Positions 8,025 through 17,202 of a DNA stretch of 64,000 nucleotides are shown here, in pieces. Numbering within the stretch: the stretch's first letter is position 1; every line of letters starts with the position of its first letter. Origin of the DNA: Lysobacterales bacterium (GTDB lineage: Bacteria > Pseudomonadota > Gammaproteobacteria > Xanthomonadales > SZUA-36); NCBI GenBank assembly GCA_013042915.1, contig JABDPF010000033.1:43380-107379 (forward strand). The letters run 5' to 3'. Below the pieces are notes generated by a model. It saw only the letters and a program-made list of their open reading frames with translations, did no database searches and was not told the DNA's origin. Both the position numbers and the translations under genes were made by a program.

Positions 8025-10241
8025 TCAGCCGGACGCCTGGCGCATGCGCCGGGCTTCGATCACGTTGGAAACGCTGCCCAGGCGGCTCAGAAGTTCGCTG
8101 AGCTGCTCGAAATCGCGGACGCGGACCTTCAGGTTGATCGCTACCTCGTCCAGCGCCTCGTCGAGCCGGCTGCGAATATCGGTGACCTGGGTTTCGGAGG
8201 CCGACAGCACCGTCGAGATGTCGCGGATCAGGTCACGGCGGTCATAGGCGCGGACCAGAATCTGTACCGAGTAGCTGGTGGCAGGCTTGGCGCCCCAGTT
8301 CACCTGCAAGAGCCGCGGGCTGTTTTCCGCCCGCCAGTGAACGACCTGGCCGCAGTCTTCACGGTGGATAGTCACGCCGCGGCCCTGCGTCACGTATCCG
8401 ACAACCGGGTCGCCCGGAACCGGGTGACAGCAGCGGGCTATCGTTGTCATCAGGTTTCCAACCCCTTCGATCACGATATCGCCGGCGCGGTCCGTTATTT
8501 CTCCCCGCTGACGAACGGGCTGACGGGTCACCAGGTCTTCGGCCTGGGGTTCGACCTCGGCGGCCTTCTTGCGGGCGATCGCGCTGATCACCTGACCGGC
8601 GGTCAGTTCACCGTTGCCGATCGCGACGTACAGGTCGTCCTGGCTGTTTTGATGAAACTTCTCGAGCATATCCGGCAACTCGGACAGGTCGGTACCCAGC
8701 TTGCGGCTTTCCGCCTCGAGGGCTTCGCGACCGGCCTGCAAGTTTTCGTCCCGGCTCTCGCGTTTGAACCACTGGCGCACTTTGGCGCGGGCGCGGGCGC
8801 CGTTGATGTAGCCCAGTTTCGGATTCAGCCAGTCGCGGCTCGGGTTAGGGTGCTTGGCGGTGAGGATCTCGACGCGCTCCCCGGTGCTCACCGCGTAAGT
8901 CAGCGGCACGATGCGCCCGTTGACCTTGGCGCCACGGCAGCGATGCCCAACCTCGGTGTGCACCTGGTAGGCGAAATCCAACACCGTGGACCCGAGCGAC
9001 AGGTCCACCACCTGACCGCGCGGGGTGAGCACGTAGACGCGGTCCTCGCTGGTCGCCGAGCGGAAGCTGTCCAGCAGGCTCTCGTCGTCCAGGTCTTCGT
9101 CGGAGGAATCCAGCAGCTGGCGCATGATTGCGATCTTGTTGTCGAACGCCGGGTCGGTGGGGCCGCCTTCCTTGTAGCGCCAGTGCGCCGCCACACCGAG
9201 CTCGGCGTGTTCGTGCATTTCCTGGGTTCGAATCTGCACCTCGACGGCCTTGCCTTCGTGGTTCGCCACCGCGGTATGCAACGACTGGTAATTATTGCCC
9301 TTGGGCGTGGTGATGTAGTCGTCGAATTCGCCGGGGATGGGTTGCCACATGGTGTGCACCAAGCCCAGCGCGCTGTAACACGATGGCAAATCATCGACCA
9401 GGACCCGCACCGCGCGCACATCGAATAACTGGTGGAAATCCAGACCTTTGCGCTGCATTTTTTTCCAAATGCTGTAAATGTGTTTCGCCCGCCCCTTGAC
9501 CTCGGCCCGGATGCCGGCTTTCTCCAGCGCTTCTTGCAGCCGGGTGATGAAGCGCTTGATGAAGGCCTCACGCTCGGTGCGGTGCTCGGCCACCAGGTTG
9601 GCGATCTTGCGGTACTGCGTCGGTTCGAGATGGCGGAACGCCAGGTCCTCGAGTTCCCACTTGAGTTGCCAGATACCCAGCCGGTTGGCCAGCGGTGCGT
9701 GGATCAGCATGGTCTCGCGCGCACGGTGCTCTGCCAGCGTGGCATCCTCGGCGGCCTCGCGCAGCAGCACCAACTGCCAGGACAAATCGATCAACACGAC
9801 GCGCACGTCCTTGATCAGCGCCAGCAGCAGGCGCCGCAGACCTTCGGCGCTGCGCTCCGTGCCCTCCAGTGGCTGACCGGACTCGTAATGCTTGAGCTTT
9901 TCCAGGTCCTCCACCTGGCGCCGCACGGCAGCCGGCAACGCAGCGACGATCGTGCGAATATCGGCGCCGTCCTGCTCTGCCACGAAGATCATCGCGCAGG
10001 AGATCGTGACGGGATCGGCCGAGAGGGCGTCCAGCGTCGTCAGCAATTCGCAGATTCTGCCGGTGGCGTGAGGGTCGAGCGCCCCCGCTTCGTGCAGGTC
10101 GTGCAAAAGCTTGACGCACATGTCACTGGCAGGCCCGACCGATTCGCGGTACGCCGACAACCACCGCTTGAGATCGGGGTAGTCGCAGGGCTCTTTCCTT
10201 ACGCTGGATCGCACTGCCGGTTTGTTGGCCTGAACGCTCAT
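8025..10241 (-). CDS. relA: GTP pyrophosphokinase RelA, (p)ppGpp synthetase I
   Basis: 738 residues, close to E. coli RelA (744). It has a degenerate HD region (about 40-200, without the HD hydrolase pair) and a synthetase domain (about 235-360) with GEFDDYITTPKGNNYQSLHT. That acidic EFDD signature marks the monofunctional RelA type, as opposed to the RFKD of SpoT. TGS follows (about 400-460, LGSTVLDFAYQVHTEVGHRC), then the Cys-containing zinc-finger region (ARCCHPVPGD) and a C-terminal ACT domain. It makes (p)ppGpp on stalled ribosomes carrying uncharged tRNA. It begins 15 bases after the hrpA stop on the same strand, so co-transcription with hrpA is likely. Confidence 0.97.
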   Translation of the reverse strand: MSVQANKPAVRSSVRKEPCDYPDLKRWLSAYRESVGPASDMCVKLLHDLHEAGALDPHATGRICELLTTLDALSADPVTISCAMIFVAEQDGADIRTIVAALPAAVRRQVEDLEKLKHYESGQPLEGTERSAEGLRRLLLALIKDVRVVLIDLSWQLVLLREAAEDATLAEHRARETMLIHAPLANRLGIWQLKWELEDLAFRHLEPTQYRKIANLVAEHRTEREAFIKRFITRLQEALEKAGIRAEVKGRAKHIYSIWKKMQRKGLDFHQLFDVRAVRVLVDDLPSCYSALGLVHTMWQPIPGEFDDYITTPKGNNYQSLHTAVANHEGKAVEVQIRTQEMHEHAELGVAAHWRYKEGGPTDPAFDNKIAIMRQLLDSSDEDLDDESLLDSFRSATSEDRVYVLTPRGQVVDLSLGSTVLDFAYQVHTEVGHRCRGAKVNGRIVPLTYAVSTGERVEILTAKHPNPSRDWLNPKLGYINGARARAKVRQWFKRESRDENLQAGREALEAESRKLGTDLSELPDMLEKFHQNSQDDLYVAIGNGELTAGQVISAIARKKAAEVEPQAEDLVTRQPVRQRGEITDRAGDIVIEGVGNLMTTIARCCHPVPGDPVVGYVTQGRGVTIHREDCGQVVHWRAENSPRLLQVNWGAKPATSYSVQILVRAYDRRDLIRDISTVLSASETQVTDIRSRLDEALDEVAINLKVRVRDFEQLSELLSRLGSVSNVIEARRMRQASG

Positions 10242-10256
10242 GAGTTCGTCATTGTA

Positions 10257-13200
10257 TCAAGAACCGGTCGCCCGCCATGCCGCGGACAGCCGCTTGTCGG
10301 ACACCTTTTCGGCCGTTCCGAGCTTCTGCGCGAAAACGGAAACGCGGTACTCCTCGACCAGCCAGCGGTAGCTGTCCATTGCCTGGTCGTACAGCTGCCC
10401 CGCCTCCAGCGCTTCCAGGTAACGCGCCCACCAGGGCGAGATCAGCGCTTGGCGGGCGGCGTCCTTGGCGGGGTCCAGCTCAAGCTGATCGAGGCGCTCT
10501 CGCAGCGCCCTGAGGTAACGCGGATAGTGCTGCAGGCGACCCGGGAACAGATCCTGCAGGAATCCGGCGTAGAGCATGTCGTCGAGCTGGGTGCTGGTGT
10601 CGTGGTGAACGTCGGGCCGCGTCCTGGCCAGGCGGCTGACCCGCGGGGCCATCTCGCCGTAGAGCCCAAGAGCCTCGTTGAGCAACGCGGCATAGTCATT
10701 GGCGATCTTGCCGATCGATGTTCGCACCCGGTCGCACAAGGCGTCGAAAGCCGCTTCGTCTCGCACGCCGGTCACCTCGCCGGCTGCGTCCTCCAGGCTA
10801 CGCAGGACCAGCGAGGCAGCCAAGCGCGCCGGGCTGTCGACGCTGCTCCAGGACATCTGCGCCCTGCGGTCGAGGCCGTGGTGTGAGGCCAGGTATTTCA
10901 GCTTGTCCGCCAGGCGAAAGCGCAGCAGGCGGATCACGCCTTCTGAATGAGCGTGCGCCGCTTCTTCCCAGGTATCGAACAAGCGCAGCCCGACACCCTT
11001 CTCCTGGTCGACCAGTGCCGGAAAAGCGACCGCTCCGCTGCCGGTCGTTACGCGGGCCTCGAGGGTCGTAAAGGCCCAATCGGTCTCGCCGTCACGGTTG
11101 TATGCCGCCCCCTGGCGATCCATGAAGCGCCGCTGGGCTTTTCGGCCGAGCTGCTCCTGCAGTTCGTCCAGGTCACGGCTCCGTGCCAGGCACTCCCCTT
11201 CGCGATTTTCCACCCGCAGTAGAAAGCGGAAATGGGGATCGATGCGACGTTCGTCCAGCTCGGACATCGGTACCTCGAGTCCCGTCATGCGGTGAATCTC
11301 GGCCGACAAGGCCTCCAGCATCGGTTGCCCCCCGTGCTCGCGGAGCACCTCGGCCAGGGCGTCTGCGAAGTTCGGAGCCGGGGTCAGCGAGCGCCGCATC
11401 GGCTTGGGCAACTGGCGAATGAGGGCCGTCAGCTTGTCGCGCAACAGGCCAGGGACCAGCCATTGCAGGCGCCCCGCGTCCAGCGTATTGAGCAGTTCCA
11501 GCGGCACCGTCAGCGTCACGCCGTCGTCATCGGCACCCGGCTCGAAATGGTAGCTGAGCGCAAAAAGTCGGCCACGGACTTGCAGTTCATCGGGGAACAG
11601 CTCTTGCGGCGCGCCGCCGGCGTCGTCCCTCATCAGCACGTCGTGCCCCAGGTACAGCAGCTCGCGATCGGATTGCCGAAGGCCGGACAACCAACGCTCG
11701 AAGCGCTTTGCGCCGGTGACCTCCTCGGGCACTCTTGCGTCGAAGAAATCGAACAGCACGCGCTCGTCGGCCAGCACGTCGCGCTTGCGCCGCTTGGCCT
11801 CCATGGCCTCGACCTCGGCGCGAATGCGTTCGTTGTGCTCGCGGAACGCGGCCCGGGTGTCCAACTCGCCCCGGACCAACGCCTCGGTGATGAAGATGCG
11901 GCGGGATTCCTCGCGGTCGATGTCCTGGTAGCGAACCCGGCGTTTCTCCACGATCACCAGGCCATACATGGTGACCTGCTCCCAGGCCATCACGGCGCCG
12001 CGCTTGCGCGACCAGTGCGGGTCGAAATAGTGCCGCTTGAGCAGGTGGGCGCCCTTGTCCTCGACCCACTCCGGGCGGATCACGGCATTGATGCGTGCAT
12101 AGGGACGCGTGGTCTCGACGATCTCGGCCGCCATCAACCACTTGGGCTTCGCGCCAAACAGACCGGAACCCGGAAAGATGTAGAACGAGCGCGAACGCAC
12201 GCCCGAGTAGCTGTTGTCTTCAGGATGCTTGAGCCCGACGTGGCTAAGCAGCCCGGTCAGCAGGCAGCGATGAACCGCGTCGTAACCGCCGTGCCTGCCG
12301 GACAGCTTGAGGCGGTCCTCGCGGGCCTGGCTGCGCAGTTGCTGGTACAGGTCAAACCATTCCAGCACCCGCTGCCAGTTCAGGAATTCGCGCCGGCAAC
12401 GCTTGCGGAACTGGTTGCCCGAGATCGACTTGCGCAGTTTGCGCAGGTACTGCCAGAGCTTCAGCAGCGTTACGAAATCCGACTTGGGATCGGCGAAGCG
12501 CCCGTGCGCCTCGTCCGCCGCGGACTGCGCCTCGAGCGGCCGCTCTCGCGGGTCCTGGATACTGAGCGCAGCGGCCAACACCATCATGTCTTCCAGGCAG
12601 CCTTCGGCAGCGCCCTCCTCCACTATCCGGGCCAGTCGGACGTCCATCGGCCAACGCGCCAGCCGGCGGCCCGTATCGGTGACACCGCGCTCACGGTCGA
12701 GCCCGCCCAGTTCAAACAACAGTTGGTAGGCATCGTTGATCATGCGGGGCGCCGGCTTGTCGACGAAGGGAAAGTCCTCGACCGAGCCCAGGTTCATGGT
12801 CAGCATGCGCAGGATCACCGAGGCCAGCGAGGTGCGCAGGATTTCCGGCTCGGTGAACTCGGGGCGGTTCTCGAAATCCTCCTCGCTGTAGAGCCGCACG
12901 CAGGTACCCGGGCCGAGTCGTCCGCAACGGCCGGCTCGCTGGCGCGCACTGGCCTGCGAGACGGGTTCGATCGGCAGACGCTGGATTCGGCTGCGGTGCC
13001 CGTATCGGCTGATGCGCGCCAACCCCGAATCGATAACGAAGCGGATGCGCGGCACGGTCAGCGAGGTTTCCGCGACGTTGGTCGACAGAATGATGCGGCG
13101 TTTTTCGCCGGGGTGGAATACGCGGCGCTGCTCGGCCGAGGACAGGCGTGAATAGAGCGGAAGGATGTCGGTGTTCCGCCCTCCCCGCGCGCCCCCTGCC

Positions 13201-14144
13201 CTGCCCAGGAAATCGGCGGCTTCGCGGATTTCACGCTCGCCCGACAAAAACACCAGGATGTCTCCGCGCGGGTCGGTACGGTTCAGCCGGCGCACTGCGT
13301 CGGCAATGCCCTGGTAGAGGTCGCGCCCGCCTCGGTCATCGCCCTCACCGTCGTTCGCCAAAGGCTGGTACACGATGTCGACGGGGTAGCCGCGACCAGA
13401 CACTTCGATGACCGGGGCGTCGCTGAAGTGATTCGAAAATTTCCGGGTATCAATCGTGGCCGAGGTGACGATCAGCTTGAGGTCCGGTCGCTTCGGCAGC
13501 AGGGTTTTCAGGTAGCCGAGCAGAAAATCGATGTTCAGGCTGCGTTCGTGCGCCTCGTCGATGATGATCGTATCGTAAGCGTCGAGGAAGCGGTCACCGA
13601 GGGCCTCGGCCAGCAGGATGCCGTCGGTCATGAACTTGACGTAGCCGTCCGGGCTGGTCCTCTCTCGAAAACGCACCTGGTAGCCAACCACACTGCCCAG
13701 CTCGACCCCCAGTTCCTCGGCCACCCGGTCCGCCATGGCGCGCGCCGCGATGCGGCGCGGCTGCGTACAGCCGATCAGGCCGCGCACGCCCCGGGCGGCT
13801 TCCAGGCACATCTTCGGCAACTGCGTGGTTTTTCCTGATCCCGTCTCGCCGGCCACGATGACCACCTGGTGCGCCGCGATGGCTTCGAGGATTTCCTCGC
13901 GGTGCGCCGTGATCGGCAGGTCCGGAGCGTAGCCGGGTGCGGGGGCCGAACGCGCGCGCTGTTTGACGCGGTTCCGTGACTGCGTGAAGCGCGACACCAC
14001 CTGCTGCAATGCCTTGTCGACCTGCTTGCCCTGCCCCAACTGGCGCGAAATCCCGGACAGCCGTTTGCGGCACCAGGCGGCATCCGCGCTCATGATCTCA
14101 CCGAGCCGGGATCGCGTGTCGCGGATGAGGTTGGCGGCGTTCAT
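10257..14144 (-). CDS. hrpA: ATP-dependent RNA helicase HrpA (DEAH box)
   Basis: 1295 residues, the usual HrpA size. Near the N-terminus are Walker A (GETGSGKTTQLPK), the DEAH box (IIDEAHERSLNIDFLLGYLK), SAT (VTSATIDT) and motif VI (QRAGRCGRLGPG), followed by the HA2/OB-fold region and the long HrpA-specific C-terminal domain. DEAH helicases remodel RNA and RNA-protein complexes; E. coli HrpA resolves stalled ribosomes and affects fimbrial mRNA processing. The ATG at 14144 lies only nine bases after a TATAAT hexamer, so the transcript may have almost no leader. relA follows downstream. Confidence 0.96.
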   Translation of the reverse strand: MNAANLIRDTRSRLGEIMSADAAWCRKRLSGISRQLGQGKQVDKALQQVVSRFTQSRNRVKQRARSAPAPGYAPDLPITAHREEILEAIAAHQVVIVAGETGSGKTTQLPKMCLEAARGVRGLIGCTQPRRIAARAMADRVAEELGVELGSVVGYQVRFRERTSPDGYVKFMTDGILLAEALGDRFLDAYDTIIIDEAHERSLNIDFLLGYLKTLLPKRPDLKLIVTSATIDTRKFSNHFSDAPVIEVSGRGYPVDIVYQPLANDGEGDDRGGRDLYQGIADAVRRLNRTDPRGDILVFLSGEREIREAADFLGRAGGARGGRNTDILPLYSRLSSAEQRRVFHPGEKRRIILSTNVAETSLTVPRIRFVIDSGLARISRYGHRSRIQRLPIEPVSQASARQRAGRCGRLGPGTCVRLYSEEDFENRPEFTEPEILRTSLASVILRMLTMNLGSVEDFPFVDKPAPRMINDAYQLLFELGGLDRERGVTDTGRRLARWPMDVRLARIVEEGAAEGCLEDMMVLAAALSIQDPRERPLEAQSAADEAHGRFADPKSDFVTLLKLWQYLRKLRKSISGNQFRKRCRREFLNWQRVLEWFDLYQQLRSQAREDRLKLSGRHGGYDAVHRCLLTGLLSHVGLKHPEDNSYSGVRSRSFYIFPGSGLFGAKPKWLMAAEIVETTRPYARINAVIRPEWVEDKGAHLLKRHYFDPHWSRKRGAVMAWEQVTMYGLVIVEKRRVRYQDIDREESRRIFITEALVRGELDTRAAFREHNERIRAEVEAMEAKRRKRDVLADERVLFDFFDARVPEEVTGAKRFERWLSGLRQSDRELLYLGHDVLMRDDAGGAPQELFPDELQVRGRLFALSYHFEPGADDDGVTLTVPLELLNTLDAGRLQWLVPGLLRDKLTALIRQLPKPMRRSLTPAPNFADALAEVLREHGGQPMLEALSAEIHRMTGLEVPMSELDERRIDPHFRFLLRVENREGECLARSRDLDELQEQLGRKAQRRFMDRQGAAYNRDGETDWAFTTLEARVTTGSGAVAFPALVDQEKGVGLRLFDTWEEAAHAHSEGVIRLLRFRLADKLKYLASHHGLDRRAQMSWSSVDSPARLAASLVLRSLEDAAGEVTGVRDEAAFDALCDRVRTSIGKIANDYAALLNEALGLYGEMAPRVSRLARTRPDVHHDTSTQLDDMLYAGFLQDLFPGRLQHYPRYLRALRERLDQLELDPAKDAARQALISPWWARYLEALEAGQLYDQAMDSYRWLVEEYRVSVFAQKLGTAEKVSDKRLSAAWRATGS

Positions 14145-14153
14145 AGGCAGGGC

Positions 14154-14159
14154 ATTATA
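14154..14159 (-). promoter_or_regulatory. -10 element of the hrpA(-relA) promoter, near-leaderless
   Basis: On the minus strand a perfect TATAAT ends nine bases before the hrpA ATG (14144), which puts the predicted transcription start about 2-3 bases upstream of the start codon. No good -35 is visible. No Shine-Dalgarno sequence could fit in the predicted leader. Confidence 0.5.
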
Positions 14160-14285
14160 TCTTCGTAACGGCTCGAGGTATCACGAACTGAATTAAGGGA
14201 ATGCTTGCAGGGCGACACCGGGGTGTATCGCGACCTTCCTCGCTGTTGCAGCAGATCAAGGCTTACGTTGGAGGGGGTGGAAAAC

Positions 14286-14291
14286 TATAAT
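14286..14291 (+). promoter_or_regulatory. -10 element of the ltaE promoter, leaderless arrangement
   Basis: A perfect TATAAT at 14286-14291 is followed by six bases (GGCCGG) and then the ATG at 14298. The expected +1 falls on or next to the A of the start codon, the classic geometry of a leaderless mRNA. A weak -35-like CTTACG lies 18 bases upstream at 14262. Confidence 0.55.
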
Positions 14292-14297
14292 GGCCGG

Positions 14298-15332
14298 ATG
14301 AATCTGAACTTCCGAAGCGACAACGAATCACCCGCCGCCGACGCCATCGTGGCCGCCGTGGTGGAGGCCAATTCCGGTTCGGCATGGGCCTACGCGGACG
14401 ACACCCTTTCGCAACAACTGGACACGGCGTTCAGCGAGGTGTTCGAGACCGAAACGCGGGTGCTGCCGGTCAGCACCGGCACGGTGGCCAACAGCGTCGC
14501 CCTGGCGGCGGTCACGCCGCCCTGGGGCGCGGTGTATTGCCAGCAGCACGCGCACATCTACAACGACGAGGCCGGCGCCCCGGAGTTTTTCGGCAACGGT
14601 CTGCGGCTCGTGACGGTAGCCGGAGAGAACGGCCGCATCGATGCGACCGCACTGGAGCACGCGATGAAGGCCAACACCGGCCACGGCGTTCACAGTTACG
14701 CCGCCTCCGCGATCAGCCTGACCCAGAGTACGGAGTGCGGGACGGTTTACACGCCAAAGCAGGTGGCCGCGCTGTGCGACATGGCCAGGGACCGGGGAAT
14801 GGCCACGCACATGGACGGCGCGCGCTTCGGAAACGCGGTGGCCCGACTGGGCTGCAGCCCGGCCGACACCACCTGGCGCGCCGGTATCGAGATGCTGTCT
14901 TTCGGGGCCAGCAAAAACGGCTGCATGGCCGCCGAGGCCCTGTTGCTGTTCGGCCGCCACGAACTGCGGGATCACGCCGAGCGACTGCGTAAACGCTCGG
15001 GCCATCTGCTGAGCAAGATGCGCTACGTCTCAGCCCAGCTGCTGGCTTATCTAGAAGAGGACCGGTGGCTCGACATGGCGGCCAACGCCAACCGCCAGGC
15101 CGCGACCTTCGCGGCCGCCGTCGAGTCGCATGAGAGCGCCGAACTGGAATTTCCGGTCGAAGCGAACGAGGTATTCATGCGCTGGACCGCGGAGGGCTTT
15201 GACCACCTGGAACGCCACGGCGTCGAGTTCCTGAAGTGGCCCGGCCGCAACGACCTCGCCCGCTTCGTGTTCAGCCACTGCACCCGAGACGACCAAACCG
15301 CCGCCCTCTGCAAAGCGCTCAATGCCCGTTAA
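14298..15332 (+). CDS. ltaE: Low-specificity L-threonine aldolase
   Basis: A PLP-dependent fold-type I enzyme of 344 residues that cleaves L-threonine and L-allo-threonine to glycine and acetaldehyde in the cytoplasm. Visible marks are FRSDNESPAADAI at the start, HIYNDEAGAPEFFG, the HMDGARFGNAVARLG motif, and SFGASKNGCMAAEALL, whose Lys is the Schiff-base position. The frame is open to 14205, but the ATG at 14298 starts the family alignment and sits six bases after a TATAAT. The gene is divergent from hrpA and convergent with the GDPD gene. Confidence 0.9.
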   Translation: MNLNFRSDNESPAADAIVAAVVEANSGSAWAYADDTLSQQLDTAFSEVFETETRVLPVSTGTVANSVALAAVTPPWGAVYCQQHAHIYNDEAGAPEFFGNGLRLVTVAGENGRIDATALEHAMKANTGHGVHSYAASAISLTQSTECGTVYTPKQVAALCDMARDRGMATHMDGARFGNAVARLGCSPADTTWRAGIEMLSFGASKNGCMAAEALLLFGRHELRDHAERLRKRSGHLLSKMRYVSAQLLAYLEEDRWLDMAANANRQAATFAAAVESHESAELEFPVEANEVFMRWTAEGFDHLERHGVEFLKWPGRNDLARFVFSHCTRDDQTAALCKALNAR

Positions 15333-15347
15333 AGCGTAAGAGCCCCA

Positions 15348-17198
15348 TCACTGCTCGGCCAGCAGCGACGGGCGGTCGAACAGCTCGGCCAGCGCCAGGA
15401 TCATGCGCTCGTGGGGATCGAGTTGCCTGCGGTGCTCCAGCAGATTGACAGCCAGCGCCGGCTCGTCGGTAATGATGGCGTCCACACCCCGCCCGGCCAT
15501 CGCGGAGATGCCGACCGCATCGTTCACCGTCCACGCAAATACCTGCTTGCCCTGGGCGTGCAATCGGCGCACCAGCGGGCGGGTGGCCACACGGGCGTTC
15601 AGTGCCAGGAAATCGACATCCAGTTTTCCGAGGTCACCCAGTGAAACCGATGACAGCAAGCCGACCTTCCAGTCCGGTCGCAGGCTCTTCATTTTCCGGG
15701 CGCCCGGCAGGCTCAGCGACATCGCCATGACCTGGTCGGTCATGCCGGCCGCGTCCACGATTTCCGCCACGCTCTGTTCCAGGCGAGTTTCCGAGCCGTA
15801 ATACTTGAGCTCGATGTTGACGCCGATCCGGTCTTTGCACAGGTCGAGCACCTCGCGCAGCGTGGGGATGCGCTCCTGGTTGAACGACAGGTCGAACCAC
15901 GATCCGACATCCACCCACTTGAGCTCGCGCACCGTGCTGTCGGCCACCACCATCGGCACGCCGCCGACCTTCTTGAGGTCGCTGTCGTGGATCACGACGA
16001 TGTCGCCGTCGGCCGCCTCCTGAACGTCGATCTCAACCCATTGCGCACCGCTCTCGATCGCCCCGCTGATCGCGGCCAGCGTGTTTTCCGGCGTCGCCGC
16101 CGAGGCGCCGCGGTGCGCCATCACTTCGGTTTCCGCTTCGAACCGCAGCTGGTTCACGGATCCGAGCACGACGACCAGAGCCACGAACGCGGCTGCCAGG
16201 GAAATGATCCCCACCGCCTTGCCCCCGATGGGCGGTTTGCGGGCCGATCCGATCCGCGCGTAGACGCCCGAATCCACCATCCGCGACAGCCCGAAAGCCT
16301 GGAACAGCTTCAAAATTAACAGGGCCATCAGGGCGGTGATGATGAACGTGGCCAGGAAGGACAGCAGCAAGCTGAACAGCGAGGCGAGGCTCAGTGAAAC
16401 CAGCAAGTGGTTCAGCGACCCCGCCTGCGAGGGCATCAACAGCCAGGAGACGAGTGCGGTCAGCAGCGAGCCTGCCAGCAGCAGCGCCAGGCTGAACAGA
16501 ACCCAGCCGAGCACGGCGCGCAAGATGTCGATCCGCCGCCCCTGGCAGGCTTCCACGCTGGTGGCGATCGCCGGTTTCGGCCCGACATCGCCGAGTAACA
16601 GCAACGGCAGCGAGAAGATCCAGCCGCTCATCAGGTAAAGCACCATCGCCGCCCAGCCCGCGAGCACGACGACCGCCAGTCCGAGGGCCGTGTACCACTC
16701 GCCCGGCTTGGCCGCGAGGTAATAATTGATGTCGAATTCACCCAGCAGGGCCAGGTAAATTCCAACCAGCATGGCCAGGAACGGCAGACTGAAGAGCAGG
16801 ACGCGAAGGAAAATCCAGATCGCCAGCCCGAACACGCGTGGCGCATTCGCGGCGAGAAACATCAGGATACCGCCCACCGGCGCCGGCCGATCCTTCTCGA
16901 CCAGCCAAGCCGCCGTCACCAGCGCCGCGTATTCCAGGAACACGATAAAAGAGAGCACCGCCACCAGCACCAGCAACGCCAGGAAACCGGAGGGGCTGAG
17001 CACGAACAGCAGGATGTCCTGGTCCGAGAGGGCCGGGTCGCCGGAGAGCAGGACCAGCATCCTCACCAGGATCGCGGACAGCGGGGTCAACACGACCAGC
17101 ACGAAAAAGGACACGGCCAGGTGGATGACGAGGAATGGCCGCCAGTTCGCTTTCAACGGGCCAAGCAGCCCGCTGGTGCTGTTCCATGACGCGTTCAC
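15348..17198 (-). CDS. Glycerophosphodiester phosphodiesterase with N-terminal membrane domain
   Basis: 616 residues in two parts. Residues 1 to about 340 form a multi-pass membrane domain with roughly seven to eight hydrophobic helices, of the glycerophosphoryl-diester-phosphodiesterase membrane type. The C-terminal catalytic GDPD domain begins with MAHRGASAATPENTLAAI and has EIDVQEAADGDIVVIHDSDL, which supplies the metal-binding Glu/Asp and catalytic His. It probably hydrolyses glycerophosphodiesters from phospholipid turnover to glycerol-3-phosphate plus an alcohol at the membrane. It starts 4 bases after the rluD stop, so the two are likely co-transcribed. Confidence 0.87.
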   Translation of the reverse strand: MNASWNSTSGLLGPLKANWRPFLVIHLAVSFFVLVVLTPLSAILVRMLVLLSGDPALSDQDILLFVLSPSGFLALLVLVAVLSFIVFLEYAALVTAAWLVEKDRPAPVGGILMFLAANAPRVFGLAIWIFLRVLLFSLPFLAMLVGIYLALLGEFDINYYLAAKPGEWYTALGLAVVVLAGWAAMVLYLMSGWIFSLPLLLLGDVGPKPAIATSVEACQGRRIDILRAVLGWVLFSLALLLAGSLLTALVSWLLMPSQAGSLNHLLVSLSLASLFSLLLSFLATFIITALMALLILKLFQAFGLSRMVDSGVYARIGSARKPPIGGKAVGIISLAAAFVALVVVLGSVNQLRFEAETEVMAHRGASAATPENTLAAISGAIESGAQWVEIDVQEAADGDIVVIHDSDLKKVGGVPMVVADSTVRELKWVDVGSWFDLSFNQERIPTLREVLDLCKDRIGVNIELKYYGSETRLEQSVAEIVDAAGMTDQVMAMSLSLPGARKMKSLRPDWKVGLLSSVSLGDLGKLDVDFLALNARVATRPLVRRLHAQGKQVFAWTVNDAVGISAMAGRGVDAIITDEPALAVNLLEHRRQLDPHERMILALAELFDRPSLLAEQ

Positions 17199-17202
17199 CT
17201 TG

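Noticed and set aside
9225..9234. GGTTCGAATC, which looks like a tRNA T-loop
   Set aside because: It lies in the conserved synthetase part of relA and no acceptor or anticodon stems can be formed around it.
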